Shown here one piece after another: positions 37,561 through 46,607 of a stretch of DNA of 64,000 bases. Under the pieces are notes generated by a model. That model did no database searches. It was not told the DNA's origin and was given only the letters and a program-made list of their open reading frames with translations. Source of the stretch: Pedobacter metabolipauper (GTDB lineage Bacteria; Bacteroidota; Bacteroidia; Sphingobacteriales; Sphingobacteriaceae). Location of the stretch: assembly GCF_004362715.1 (NCBI RefSeq), contig NZ_SNYC01000008.1, positions 159,044 to 223,043 of the forward strand. The letters are read 5' to 3'. A program made the position numbers and the translations under genes. How positions within the stretch are numbered: position 1 is the first letter of the stretch; every line of letters starts with the position of its first letter.

Positions 37561-37739
37561 TCCTGCACAGCGAAGTTATCATGTCTGACATGCCGGGGGG
37601 TATAATGTGAGTTCGTTTCTTAAAGAATAATAACTCGCATGCATTTGCGTATTATGTTACGAGGCGGATTGATAAGCAGTCATTTTATCGATGCAGTAAC
37701 AAACATGACATTGTACATTACTTCGTATTGTGGGCAGGA
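37561..37739. repeat. Imperfect inverted repeat in a 346-base gap without a recognised gene
   Basis: The gap 37546-37891 between a secreted protein and hflK holds no convincing gene. Arms at 37561-37576 and 37720-37739 are complementary in three blocks (TCCTGC/GCAGGA, ACA/TGT, CGAAGT/ACTTCG), with weaker complementarity continuing inward. A separate pair, GCATTTG (37641-37647) and CAAATGC (37777-37783), crosses it. A 72-codon frame at 37639-37857 exists but has no signal peptide, family resemblance or clear start signal. It could be a decayed mobile element or a structured RNA; neither is shown. Confidence 0.35.
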
Positions 37740-37891
37740 TAAGCTAATGAACCTTCATTTTGCGGATTACGCTATACAAATGCAGAAAATCCGTGTTTTA
37801 ACGTGTAATTTCTACTTAACGGGTTGGTTTTTAACTGTAAAATCATTATATTACTAAATTCAGTAATTAATATGCACGATAACCAATTTTT

Positions 37892-38890
37892 ATGAACGGA
37901 AATTTTACAGATCAATTTAGAGAATCATCAATTTGGAGTAAGATCAGGGAAAACCTGAAAACGATACTCCTCGCACTCGCGGGTTTTATTATTTTATGGA
38001 ATTCCTTTTTTCAGATCAGCACTGAAGAGGTAGGTGTCATTACCCGGCTTGGCAAATACACCCGCACCGTTGAACCGGGATTAAATTTAAAGGTCCCTTT
38101 TGGCGAAAAGCTGTATAAAGTACCTGTAGAACGGCAGCAGAAACTGGAGTTTGGTTTCAGAAGCACATCGGAGGGTGGTTCGCAGTCGGAATTCAGTAAA
38201 GATGGTACCAATGACGAGTCTTTGATGCTTACAGGAGATTTAAACCTCGCTGATGTGGAGTGGGTGGTTCAGTACCGCATCAATAATGCCTATAACTATT
38301 TATTTAAGGTCCGTGATCCCGAGAGTACGCTGCGGAACATTTCTGAAGCCGCCACACGCCAGATTGTGGGTGACCGTACCGTTAACGAGGTGCTTACGAT
38401 TGGCCGTACAGAAATTACCATAAAACTTCAGGGCCTGATCCAGGAGATCTGCAATGAATATACCATGGGCATCAAGATTGAGCAGGTGGTACTTCAGGAT
38501 GTGAATCCGCCAGACCCGGTAAAGGCGGCATTCAATGCCGTGAATGAGGCACAGCAGGAAAAAGAGACCCTGATTAACCAGGCCAAGTCAGAATACAACA
38601 AGGTGATTCCAAAAGCCAGCGGCGAGGCCAAGGCCACCATTCAGAAAGCAGAAGGATATGCCATTGAGCGGATCAATAATGCGCAGGGCGAGGCTACCCG
38701 TTTTAATGACTTATATACGCAATACATTAAGGCACCGGAAGTAACCAAGAAAAGGATCTATTTAGAGAACATGGCTACCATTTTATCTAAGCTGGGCAAT
38801 GTGATCATTACCGATCAAAACGGGGCAAATGTATTGCCGCTGCTCCAAATGCAATTGAATAAGGAAACCGTTAAGGCCGATAAGAAATAA
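37892..38890 (+). CDS. hflK: FtsH protease modulator HflK
   Basis: 332 residues: one membrane anchor (about 27-45) and a periplasmic SPFH/band 7 domain (begins STEEVGVITRLGKYTRTVEPGLNLKVPF) followed by a long helical segment. HflK and HflC form a cage around FtsH in the inner membrane and limit its access to membrane substrates. It lacks the glycine-rich N-terminus of the E. coli protein. hflC overlaps its stop by one base (TAATGA). Confidence 0.95.
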   Translation: MNGNFTDQFRESSIWSKIRENLKTILLALAGFIILWNSFFQISTEEVGVITRLGKYTRTVEPGLNLKVPFGEKLYKVPVERQQKLEFGFRSTSEGGSQSEFSKDGTNDESLMLTGDLNLADVEWVVQYRINNAYNYLFKVRDPESTLRNISEAATRQIVGDRTVNEVLTIGRTEITIKLQGLIQEICNEYTMGIKIEQVVLQDVNPPDPVKAAFNAVNEAQQEKETLINQAKSEYNKVIPKASGEAKATIQKAEGYAIERINNAQGEATRFNDLYTQYIKAPEVTKKRIYLENMATILSKLGNVIITDQNGANVLPLLQMQLNKETVKADKK

Positions 38891-39825
38891 TGAGAAAAGA
38901 GATATTTATAGCCATTGCGGCCTTTTTTATAGTACTGTGTCTGATGCTGAGCACTTTCACGGTCAAAGAACATGAACAAGTGGTACTTACCCAGTTTGGC
39001 AAGCCGGTAGGCAGCGCAATCACCACACCGGGCATTAACTTTAAGCTACCCTTTGTGCAAACGGCAAACGTTTTTGAGAAACGTTTTATGGAATGGAACG
39101 GCGACCCGAACCAGGTGCCTACCAAAGACAAGAAATTTATTTTTGTAGATACCTATGCCCGCTGGCAGATTACAGATCCGCTGCAGTTCTTTAAACGCCT
39201 GACCAATGAGCGTGGTGCCCAGTCGCGGCTTGACGATATTTTAGATGGTGAGACCAGGAATGTGGTTGCCAAAAATAACATTGAAGAACTGGTGCGCAGC
39301 AGTAACCGCAAGCCCGAGCTGGATTCTATCGGAGAGGTATTGGGAGATTCTTTGGCCATTGTATTTGTGGGCCGTGATAAGATGCAGAATATGATCCTCG
39401 AATCTGCCAATAAACAAGCCAAGGAACTGGGCATCAAAATTCTTGATTTCCGTTTTAAACGGATCAACTATGTGCAGGAAGTCCAGACCCAGGTTTATGA
39501 AAGGATGAAAAGCGAGCGGTTTAGGATTGCAGATAAGTTCCGGTCAGAAGGCCAGGGCGAAGCCTCGAGGATCAATGGAGAGAAAGACAGGGAATTAAAG
39601 AACATCCAGTCGGCGGCGTTTAAAAAGGCCGAAGAGATCAAAGGTAAGGCAGATGCCAATGCAGCTTCTGTTTACACGGCTGTCTATAACCAGTCGGCAC
39701 AGTCTAAAAGCTTATACGGGTTTCTTAAATCTATGGAAACGCTCGACAAGACATTTAGTGAGAAAACATCTGTGGTATTGTCAACCAACAGCGAACTTTA
39801 TAGGTATCTGAAAAAGGCAGAGTAA
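38890..39825 (+). CDS. hflC: FtsH protease modulator HflC
   Basis: 311 residues, partner of HflK. A membrane helix (about 5-22) is followed by the SPFH domain (VKEHEQVVLTQFGKPVGSAITTPGINFKLPF), the HflC-typical DTYARWQITDPLQFF, and a helical segment with RSEGQGEASRINGEKD. Its ATG overlaps the hflK stop, so the two are translated in step and probably at equal levels. Confidence 0.95.
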   Translation: MRKEIFIAIAAFFIVLCLMLSTFTVKEHEQVVLTQFGKPVGSAITTPGINFKLPFVQTANVFEKRFMEWNGDPNQVPTKDKKFIFVDTYARWQITDPLQFFKRLTNERGAQSRLDDILDGETRNVVAKNNIEELVRSSNRKPELDSIGEVLGDSLAIVFVGRDKMQNMILESANKQAKELGIKILDFRFKRINYVQEVQTQVYERMKSERFRIADKFRSEGQGEASRINGEKDRELKNIQSAAFKKAEEIKGKADANAASVYTAVYNQSAQSKSLYGFLKSMETLDKTFSEKTSVVLSTNSELYRYLKKAE

Positions 39826-39904
39826 TTTTTGTACACTGGCAGGAGGCTGCAGATTGGTTTGATTTTTGTACCTTTAAAACAAGTCGATCTAACAATCTCC
39901 TGTC

Positions 39905-40177
39905 ATGATAAAAATTTTAAAACTACAGAAAGCTGTGATTGCCTTTATACTGGGTGTATTGGCATTGATTGCGTATAAGATAATGATGGCAAACAAGATC
40001 GAGTCAAGCAACTATGTGTTGTCTTTATCAGGACTTCTGTTTATGGCCGGAGCGCTCATGTTCATCTACCCCATACTTTTTGCGAAAAAGGTTAAAGAGG
40101 GCCAGGTAGAACTGGAGCCGGACAAACAAGAAGATCTGGACACTGAGAAGGTAGCCGAAACGCCTGCTGAGGGTTAG
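39905..40177 (+). CDS. Small two-helix membrane protein, function unknown
   Basis: 90 residues: two predicted membrane helices (about 8-26 and 36-59) and a charged acidic C-terminal tail (about 62-90, EGQVELEPDKQEDLDTEK). No family recognised. It lies 79 bases after hflC in the same direction, so it may share that transcript, and it converges on the ebo operon. Confidence 0.65.
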   Translation: MIKILKLQKAVIAFILGVLALIAYKIMMANKIESSNYVLSLSGLLFMAGALMFIYPILFAKKVKEGQVELEPDKQEDLDTEKVAETPAEG

Positions 40178-40214
40178 TTCCTTTTAAATGCTGATCTTTT
40201 AAAGTCCGTATTTC

Positions 40215-41573
40215 TTAACCTTTTTCTGTGAGTGAATTCCAGATCAGCTGGTAAACATCAGTAGCCTTAACATTCTTGCTGTTTAAACCTTTATCCGTAA
40301 TCAACACCGGGTGGTACTCTTTGGGTGTATCGATACTTCCATGAGACCCTTTAATTAAAGTGGCATCCAAGGGGATCACATCCATTACATAGCGAAAACC
40401 GGCTTTCTTTCTCAATAATTTATAGGCTGCACGGGGCTTTGACGACATGAACATTTCTACCGGATCGTAACCTGGTTTCTTGTGGATGTCTACACAACGC
40501 GCATAATCGGGGGCTTTGGCATCGTCTAACCAGAAATAGTAGGTAAACCAACTTTCCGGTTTTGCAACCAACACAAAATCGCCCGCCCGTTCATGATCCA
40601 TGCCATGTTCTTTTTTACCCTGATCATCGAGGATTAGCGCAATGCCTGGTATTTTTTCCAAAATGGCCTTTACCTGTGCCGTAACAGCAGCATCATTGAT
40701 GTAAACATGGGCAATCTGATGGTCGGCTACTACAAATGCTTTAGAGGCTCCCGCATCCAATAACTCCAAACCACGTTCTACACGGATCTGCAGCAGTCCG
40801 TTTTCCCTGAATATGCGGTTTAAATGAACAGGTTTGCTTACCGGGGTGATGCCATATTCTGAAAGAATGATCACATTGGCATTCTTGTTTTCATAAAAGG
40901 TAACGAGGTCTTTGATCACAGCATCCACCTCCGTCAGTTCTTTGCTGGTATTGCTCAGGTCAGATCCGAATTTTTGAAGGCAATAATCCAGGTGTGGTAA
41001 ATAGATGAGGGTTAATGTAGGGTCATGCAGATCGTCTGTGAGCATGGCGGCATCGGCAATCCACCGGGTAGATTTGATGTTGGCCCCTGGTCCCCAGAAT
41101 TGAAACAATGGAAACTCTCCGAGTTTATCCTTCAGCACATCACGCAGTTCAGCAGGCTGGGAATAAAAATCGGGAAGTTTACGGCCATCTGCCAGATAAT
41201 TTGGGCGTGGCGTGGCCGAGTAGTCTGCATTGGAGTACATATTGTACCACCAGAACATGTTGGAGCAGGTAAAATCAGGGTTCTCCTTTTTTGCACGGTC
41301 CCAGATCTTGTCAGACAGCACCAGTTTATTGGACTGCTTCCAGAATTTGATCTCTGCATCCATTTCATCGTACCATCCATTTCCAACAATGCCATGTTCT
41401 GAAGGCAATTTTCCGGTTAGATAGGTAGACTGTACTGCCGTAGTTACAGCGGGTAACATGGGCGCAATACTGGCCAGGTTTTTATCTTTACTGTACTTTT
41501 CAAGAAAAGGAGTATGTTTGCCAATCAGGTTTGCCGATAATCCAACAACATCAATAACTACGGTTTTCTTCAT
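40215..41573 (-). CDS. eboF: EboF-type alkaline phosphatase superfamily phosphodiesterase
   Basis: 452 residues of the type I phosphodiesterase/nucleotide pyrophosphatase family, with no signal peptide, so cytoplasmic. The N-terminal metal site starts at VVIDVVGLSANL; the probable nucleophile threonine is in AVTTAVQSTYLTGKLPSEHG; later metal ligands lie around LSEYGI and GSHGS. In ebo clusters this is the terminal phosphatase, presumably removing or transferring a phosphate group on the trafficked metabolite; the reaction has not been shown. It starts one base after the eboE stop and is the last gene of the operon. Confidence 0.85.
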   Translation of the reverse strand: MKKTVVIDVVGLSANLIGKHTPFLEKYSKDKNLASIAPMLPAVTTAVQSTYLTGKLPSEHGIVGNGWYDEMDAEIKFWKQSNKLVLSDKIWDRAKKENPDFTCSNMFWWYNMYSNADYSATPRPNYLADGRKLPDFYSQPAELRDVLKDKLGEFPLFQFWGPGANIKSTRWIADAAMLTDDLHDPTLTLIYLPHLDYCLQKFGSDLSNTSKELTEVDAVIKDLVTFYENKNANVIILSEYGITPVSKPVHLNRIFRENGLLQIRVERGLELLDAGASKAFVVADHQIAHVYINDAAVTAQVKAILEKIPGIALILDDQGKKEHGMDHERAGDFVLVAKPESWFTYYFWLDDAKAPDYARCVDIHKKPGYDPVEMFMSSKPRAAYKLLRKKAGFRYVMDVIPLDATLIKGSHGSIDTPKEYHPVLITDKGLNSKNVKATDVYQLIWNSLTEKG

Positions 41574-41574
41574 G

Positions 41575-42783
41575 TTATGCTAATTTATTGATCACCCAGT
41601 TCAGCTCATTGCTTATGGATTGGGTAATGGGTAATTTTAATTGTTCGGGCAGAACTTCCCAGGTATAGGTTTCAACCTCCATATGGCTGGTAAAAGGGTT
41701 GCTTTTCTGCAAATCCAGTACTTCAGAAATATCATCCTGTGTGGATGATAAAAGGCCAATTTCTTTAATGGAGATCGGAACATGGAAATGGGCCCTCCAC
41801 TGTTTTGCATCTGGATTGTTAAAGTCATCAAGTGCTTGAGGAAGATCGGGATAACGCAGCAGTTCACCGTTTTTTTTAAGGGCGACTACCTGATGCAGGT
41901 AAGTAGGCTCATTAAAGGTTTTAAAGGTCTCTTTAATGGTTTCCATTTCATCAGCTGGCCTGTTTAAGTTTGCCTTTAAGGCTGCACTGATCTGGATCTT
42001 GCCCACCTGAATGTGCTTTTCTTTAAGTTCGGCCAGTACAGCGGCATGATTTTCATAACCAATTGCAAAATGACAAACGTCATAACACAAACAAAGGTGC
42101 TTTTTGATCGATGCTTCAGCTTGTTCTGCCGGCATGCCAAAAGTTTTTTCAAACTCCGGGATCGCCAATACCAGCAGGTCGTTTTCAAACCAGTCTATAA
42201 ATTCGCGGCCAGTTTCCAAAATGCCGTCCGGTTCTGGTTCTACATCCAGGTGAAGTACTTTGCCTGTTTCCTGGTATACCGATGCCAGCTCAAGAATTAC
42301 CTCAATCATATTCCTTGTGGCAGTTTCTTTGGCCTGCTTTAATGTTTCTGTAGTTTTAAACCAATGCCGGTAACTCAGCGGAGAGGTAGAAATACCACCG
42401 TCCATACCTTCTGGTAAAATGGATAACAGGATCTTAAACAACCTTAACGTATATTCTTTACGATCGTTGGTCGTCCAGTCTGGTGTGTGTACATCTTCCT
42501 TAACCACGGTATGGTGAAATTCTCCATAGGGGAAACCATTCATGGTAAACACATAGGCGTCGTTTTCAGTAAGCCATTGTTTAAACTTTGCAAACGGTTC
42601 TGCATGCATAAGTTCCAGGCTTGCTTCATTAGAAAGCCTTAGGCCCAGACCAAAAGACTGATCTGCTGAAACTGATCTCTTGATTACCGGGAAGTTTAGC
42701 TTCAGGGCCTCAAAATCTTCAGACCAGTTTTTACCGGCATGAATATTTGTACAATAGGTTAAATGTCCGGTGTTAACTTTCAT
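41575..42783 (-). CDS. eboE: EboE metabolite traffic protein (xylose isomerase-like TIM barrel)
   Basis: 402 residues with an AP-endonuclease-2/xylose-isomerase-type TIM barrel. Likely metal and active-site residues are in MNGFPYGEFHH, VLHLDVEPEPDG, LCYDVCHFAIGYE and WRAHFHVPI, a spread of Glu/Asp/His typical of the fold. EboE's substrate is unknown. The gene starts inside the end of eboD (11-base overlap) and ends one base before eboF, so it is tightly coupled. Confidence 0.88.
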   Translation of the reverse strand: MKVNTGHLTYCTNIHAGKNWSEDFEALKLNFPVIKRSVSADQSFGLGLRLSNEASLELMHAEPFAKFKQWLTENDAYVFTMNGFPYGEFHHTVVKEDVHTPDWTTNDRKEYTLRLFKILLSILPEGMDGGISTSPLSYRHWFKTTETLKQAKETATRNMIEVILELASVYQETGKVLHLDVEPEPDGILETGREFIDWFENDLLVLAIPEFEKTFGMPAEQAEASIKKHLCLCYDVCHFAIGYENHAAVLAELKEKHIQVGKIQISAALKANLNRPADEMETIKETFKTFNEPTYLHQVVALKKNGELLRYPDLPQALDDFNNPDAKQWRAHFHVPISIKEIGLLSSTQDDISEVLDLQKSNPFTSHMEVETYTWEVLPEQLKLPITQSISNELNWVINKLA

Positions 42784-43984
42784 TTGTAAAATTGGTCACA
42801 TAAGTACTCGCATCGATCAATAGCTGATGATCCATTTCATTTACTTCTTTACCGGTACCCAGATCAGTAAGCAGGGTAATGGTTAATCGCCCTCCAAGGT
42901 GTTCCTGGAATTCGGCAAGGCCTTTTAAGATGGGTGATTCCATATCCCTGATCTGGATAAAGGGGTTCGAGATATCAAAGGCAAGAACAAGCAATACCTT
43001 TAAAATGCGGTGTAATTTCTCTTCGGTCAGCATTCCTTTTAGAAAGGAGTAGGTGCTGTCCAGCGCAATTCCCATCGCTACTGCTTCACCATGCAATACG
43101 CTGAAATTACTTAGCTGTTCTAATTTATGTGCGCTCCAGTGACCAAAATCTAAAGGTCTGGCAGATCCTGTTTCAAAGGGATCATCACCAGCAATATGGT
43201 TTAGGTGAAGCTGTGCACAACGCTTAATCAGGTAGTTCATAGTATCCAGATCTCTGGAAACCAGTTTTGCTGCATGTTCTTCTATCCAGTAAAAGAATTC
43301 AGGATCTTTGATCAGTGCAACTTTTATCGCTTCAGAAATTCCGGAACGGTAATCCCTGTCAGATAAGGTGGCCAGGAAATTGTCGTCATTGAATACGGCA
43401 ACGGGCGGTGCAAAAGTACCCAGAAAGTTCTTTTTACCCTGGTAATTGATTCCGTTCTTAACGCCGATACCGGAGTCATTCTGAGAAAGTACGGTGGTCG
43501 GGATCCGGATGTGTTTAATGCCCCGGTGAGAAACCGCAGCAGCATATCCTACAAGATCTAATACGGCACCGCCACCAATGGCAGCGATGTAAGAGTGCCT
43601 GTCAATTTTATGCACATTCACCGCATCAACCAGCTGGTCAAATAATTTAGTATCATTTTTAGCGGCTTCGCCACCCGGTATGATCAAAATCTCGCTGATC
43701 AGCTGGGTTTCATTGTGCTGCTTAAAATAAGTTCTGATCTCATTTTCCAGGTTGGGATGAGTCGCCGCAACACCATCATCAATGACGAAGCATATTTTGC
43801 GCAAGGGTTCAGAAGAATACACCTGGTGTGGTATTCCAGAAGTTCCGGGTTCCTGATGCTGCGGAGATTCCAGACGTTCTCTGAAAAAGGTTGACAGTGT
43901 TGTATTATTGGGATCGAAAAGTGAGGTGGTAAAGAATATTTTATATTCAAATTTTACACTGAACGACTGTTCTAAATAACTCAT
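42773..43984 (-). CDS. eboD: EboD, 3-dehydroquinate synthase-like sugar-phosphate cyclase
   Basis: 403 residues from ATG 43984 (a TTG at 44014 would overlap eboC and is less likely). The NAD-binding block AIGGGAVLDLVGYAA and the metal ligands in RPLDFGHWSAHKLEQ and HGEAVAMGIALD show a complete dehydroquinate-synthase fold. The active-site block reads NDSGIGVKNGINYQGKKNFLG, where true AroB enzymes usually have VDSSVGGKTGVN, so the substrate is probably not DAHP. The protein also has a long N-terminal extension (about 75 residues). It belongs to the ebo-type branch of the cyclases. The product is unknown. Confidence 0.87.
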   Translation of the reverse strand: MSYLEQSFSVKFEYKIFFTTSLFDPNNTTLSTFFRERLESPQHQEPGTSGIPHQVYSSEPLRKICFVIDDGVAATHPNLENEIRTYFKQHNETQLISEILIIPGGEAAKNDTKLFDQLVDAVNVHKIDRHSYIAAIGGGAVLDLVGYAAAVSHRGIKHIRIPTTVLSQNDSGIGVKNGINYQGKKNFLGTFAPPVAVFNDDNFLATLSDRDYRSGISEAIKVALIKDPEFFYWIEEHAAKLVSRDLDTMNYLIKRCAQLHLNHIAGDDPFETGSARPLDFGHWSAHKLEQLSNFSVLHGEAVAMGIALDSTYSFLKGMLTEEKLHRILKVLLVLAFDISNPFIQIRDMESPILKGLAEFQEHLGGRLTITLLTDLGTGKEVNEMDHQLLIDASTYVTNFTNES

Positions 43985-44000
43985 AATTGAAATTTCCTGG

Positions 44001-44888
44001 TTAAGTAACGGCAAAGGCCTTACTTAGCCCTAATGATAATGGTAATAAAATAACAATAATTATGGCCAGCTGCCAGGCGCCAAAAGAAGCTGCCCAGGCT
44101 GCGTTTAACAAGATCAACGCAATTACCCCGGCCTTTACGGCTTTACCAATATTCCGTCCTTCCGGATTTTGTATGGCCTTAAATAAAGGCATAAAGATCA
44201 TAACGGAAAAGGGTACTAAAAAGGCAATGGTTAATGGCAGTTGAGTGTTGATTGCCGCAAAGGCGATTACACTGCCAATAACAAGGAGATAGAGTAAGGC
44301 TGCAAAGTAAAGCGTTTTTTTACTTCCGCCATGTACTTCCCCGCGACTGATCATCGTAATTGCCGCAATATATACAATTGGTATCATGGCCAGGTACCAC
44401 CAAACTTGTACAAATTCTGGAATGATGCTCACGCCGAGCAAAAGGTTTAATCCCCTGCATAACCCCATGTTTAAAGGCCCAAATATGGCACTATGCTTTA
44501 AGAAACGGTTGTAGATCAGACAGGCAATCATGATGGCCACGGCAACATGCTGTGAGATCGGATTATAGATTGCTGCGGCAACAACGCCGATAAAGAAAAA
44601 TACGGCACCAAAAATGGATGCTTCCCGTTTAGAGATCAGTCCGCTGGGAATGGCGCGTTCCGGGCGTTCTTTCTTATCCAGTTCGGCATCAAAAACATCA
44701 TTAAAGATAATGCCGCCACTGTAAAGACCAATCGTGGAGATGCAGAGCAGAATGATTGGCAGCAACTGCAAGTTGCCGCTGTGCATCAATACGTAGCCTG
44801 AAATTGCGATACCCGCAAGCACATCGGCTACAGAGGTAACCACATTTGCCGGGCGCATTAACTGAATATAACCTATAAATTTTTTCAA
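44001..44888 (-). CDS. eboC: EboC, UbiA-like prenyltransferase
   Basis: 295 residues with about eight membrane helices. It starts like UbiA enzymes (FIGYIQLMRPANVVTSVADVLAG) and has the first aspartate-rich motif NDVFDAELDKKERPERAIPSG, which binds the prenyl diphosphate through magnesium. The second aspartate-rich motif is not evident: the equivalent place reads MISRGEVHGGSKKTL, similar to other EboC proteins as far as I can recall. The acceptor is unknown. It sits between eboB (5 bases) and eboD (16 bases). Confidence 0.87.
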   Translation of the reverse strand: MKKFIGYIQLMRPANVVTSVADVLAGIAISGYVLMHSGNLQLLPIILLCISTIGLYSGGIIFNDVFDAELDKKERPERAIPSGLISKREASIFGAVFFFIGVVAAAIYNPISQHVAVAIMIACLIYNRFLKHSAIFGPLNMGLCRGLNLLLGVSIIPEFVQVWWYLAMIPIVYIAAITMISRGEVHGGSKKTLYFAALLYLLVIGSVIAFAAINTQLPLTIAFLVPFSVMIFMPLFKAIQNPEGRNIGKAVKAGVIALILLNAAWAASFGAWQLAIIIVILLPLSLGLSKAFAVT

Positions 44889-44893
44889 TGTAT

Positions 44894-45880
44894 TTAAGAG
44901 ATTATGATCGAGTTCTTATCCACTCTTGGCTGTTGTCCGCCGCGAAGGATAGAATTGCTTTCAAATTTCTGGCTTTGGTCAACGTTCTTAACAGACATAA
45001 AATCGTTCACGTCAATCTGTCCGCTCTGACCAAATGCGGTAATGGCATTGCCATAAGTAACCAGTTCAATATCTTTCATGCTAATTCCGGATTGCTTCAT
45101 CAGGTAAGCTGTTTTAGGAACTGCAAGCGGATCACTGATTCCCCAATCGGCTGCAGAGTTGATCATGATCCGTTCAGAACCATATTGTTTAACAACTTCA
45201 ACCATCCGCTCATTACCCATTTTGGTAAAAGGATAAATGGTAAATGCTGCCCAGAAACCTCTGTCAAGTACTTCCTTCACCGTTTCCTCATTGTTATGGT
45301 CTATGATTACGGAATAGGGCGAGAGGCCGTGTTCTATGGCAATATCCATGCTGCGCTGTGTTCCTTTTTTCTTATCGCGGTGCGGGGTATGGACCTGAAC
45401 AGGTAAGGCTGCTTCTTTGGCCAGTTCTAATTGCAGGCGGTAGTATTTATCTTCTGCAGCGGTCTGGTCGTCAAAACCGATCTCACCAATACCAACAACA
45501 CCTTCTTTAAACATAAAATGCGGAAGGATCTCCATTACCTGTTCGGCAAGTTTTTCATTGTTTGCCTCGCGGGAGTTTAATCCGATGGTACAGTAGTGCT
45601 TAATCCCAAACTGTGATGATCTGAATCTTTCCCAACCAATCAGGGTGCTGTAATAATCTGTAAAGCTATCAGCACCGGTGCGTGGCTGACCAAGCCAAAA
45701 GGAAGGCTCAATTAAGGCTACAATGCCTGCATCGGCCATTGCCTGGTAATCATCCGTAGTACGGGATGTCATGTGTACATGCGGATCGAAGAACTTCATC
45801 CCACTAATCTCATTCAGATCAAGGGTTGTTTGGATCTTTTCTCCTTCATTTCTTTCCTTGAAATTTTCATTACAGCACAT
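44894..45880 (-). CDS. eboB: EboB, TatD-family metal-dependent hydrolase
   Basis: 328 residues of the amidohydrolase/TatD type. The metal site starts with the HxH of MKFFDPHVHMTSRTTDDY; further ligands are in VGIGEIGFDD (Glu), PVQVHTPHRDKK (His), SVIIDHNNEETV (His) and NSAADWGISDPL (Asp). In ebo clusters it is annotated as EboB; its substrate is unknown. About 27 residues precede the barrel, and ATG codon 28 (MKFFDPHVHM) is an alternative start. It follows eboA after 19 bases. Confidence 0.85.
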   Translation of the reverse strand: MCCNENFKERNEGEKIQTTLDLNEISGMKFFDPHVHMTSRTTDDYQAMADAGIVALIEPSFWLGQPRTGADSFTDYYSTLIGWERFRSSQFGIKHYCTIGLNSREANNEKLAEQVMEILPHFMFKEGVVGIGEIGFDDQTAAEDKYYRLQLELAKEAALPVQVHTPHRDKKKGTQRSMDIAIEHGLSPYSVIIDHNNEETVKEVLDRGFWAAFTIYPFTKMGNERMVEVVKQYGSERIMINSAADWGISDPLAVPKTAYLMKQSGISMKDIELVTYGNAITAFGQSGQIDVNDFMSVKNVDQSQKFESNSILRGGQQPRVDKNSIIIS

Positions 45881-45899
45881 AATTCAACGCGTTATATTT

Positions 45900-46601
45900 T
45901 TAATTGGTTAGTTCTATTAATTTATAAATTTCAGGATGCACAGACCGTTGTGCCGCTAAGCGTTCCTGAACATAATCTTGCAGTGTAGCCGTTAGTGCAG
46001 CATTGGCCCTTTCTTTGAAACCTATAATTTTATTAACGTCTTTTTCAGTAAAAAATGCTTTTAATACCAATTGGTTCCAGGATGGCTGCGGCAGGTAAGC
46101 TGCAGGGTACGGATTGTGGTACATGATGGCTTCCAATACGGTTCCGATATTGCTGCGGATGCCGTCTTCACAACGTGCAATCCACTCCTGCGGATAGCTT
46201 AAAAGCGGCAATGCCGAATATAATGCAACTTGCTCATTCATTTCAGCAGCCGCAAAAAGACCATTGATCTTTTTAAGATAATTTACAGGGTCAGTATCAG
46301 GCACCTGCATCAGTATCCATACCCGGCATAGTTTGTCGGTAGTCCAGCCGGTAATAGAAAAACCAGGCAACAACTGATCGATCTGTTCGTTTTCAGCGGT
46401 TTCAACCGATACCGGTTTCTTTGCTGCAAGCCTGGGCAAGTGTGCAAATGTAAGACTTAGCTGCATGGAACCTTCTTCGGCTTTAACCAGTCCGGCTTTA
46501 GTTTCAAGCCAGGCGAACGCTTCAGGTGTCAGGTTTCGTTGAATGATCTGTAAAAAAAGACCACGTAAGCTTTCTATTTCTTTGGTGTCTGTTAAGGTCA
46601 T
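45900..46601 (-). CDS. eboA: EboA-domain protein
   Basis: 233-residue soluble helical protein without known catalytic motifs, containing the pattern of the EboA family: FLQIIQRNLTPEAFAWLETK near the start, FSITGWTTDKLCRVWIL centrally, ALYSALPLLSYPQEWIARCEDGIRSN and EAIMYHNPYPAAYLPQPSWNQLVLKAFF near the end. EboA is the first core gene of ebo clusters. It is thought to act in moving a precursor metabolite to the periplasm, from cyanobacterial scytonemin work; mechanism unknown. It starts six bases after the TMEM220 gene. Confidence 0.88.
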   Translation of the reverse strand: MTLTDTKEIESLRGLFLQIIQRNLTPEAFAWLETKAGLVKAEEGSMQLSLTFAHLPRLAAKKPVSVETAENEQIDQLLPGFSITGWTTDKLCRVWILMQVPDTDPVNYLKKINGLFAAAEMNEQVALYSALPLLSYPQEWIARCEDGIRSNIGTVLEAIMYHNPYPAAYLPQPSWNQLVLKAFFTEKDVNKIIGFKERANAALTATLQDYVQERLAAQRSVHPEIYKLIELTN

Positions 46602-46607
46602 GGTCTT

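Noticed and set aside
37639-37857. 72-codon frame in the gap before hflK as a real gene
   Set aside because: Overlaps the inverted-repeat structure, has no recognised family and no clear start signal; kept only as a remark on the gap.
40215-41573. eboF as part of a phosphate-acquisition system with the phosphodiesterase at 57338
   Set aside because: EboF has no signal peptide and is embedded in the ebo operon, whereas the other is exported and tied to SusCD; similarity is only at superfamily level.
44888-45406. 172-codon plus-strand frame opposite eboB
   Set aside because: Fully inside the conserved EboB gene on the other strand; cysteine- and histidine-rich random-looking protein.
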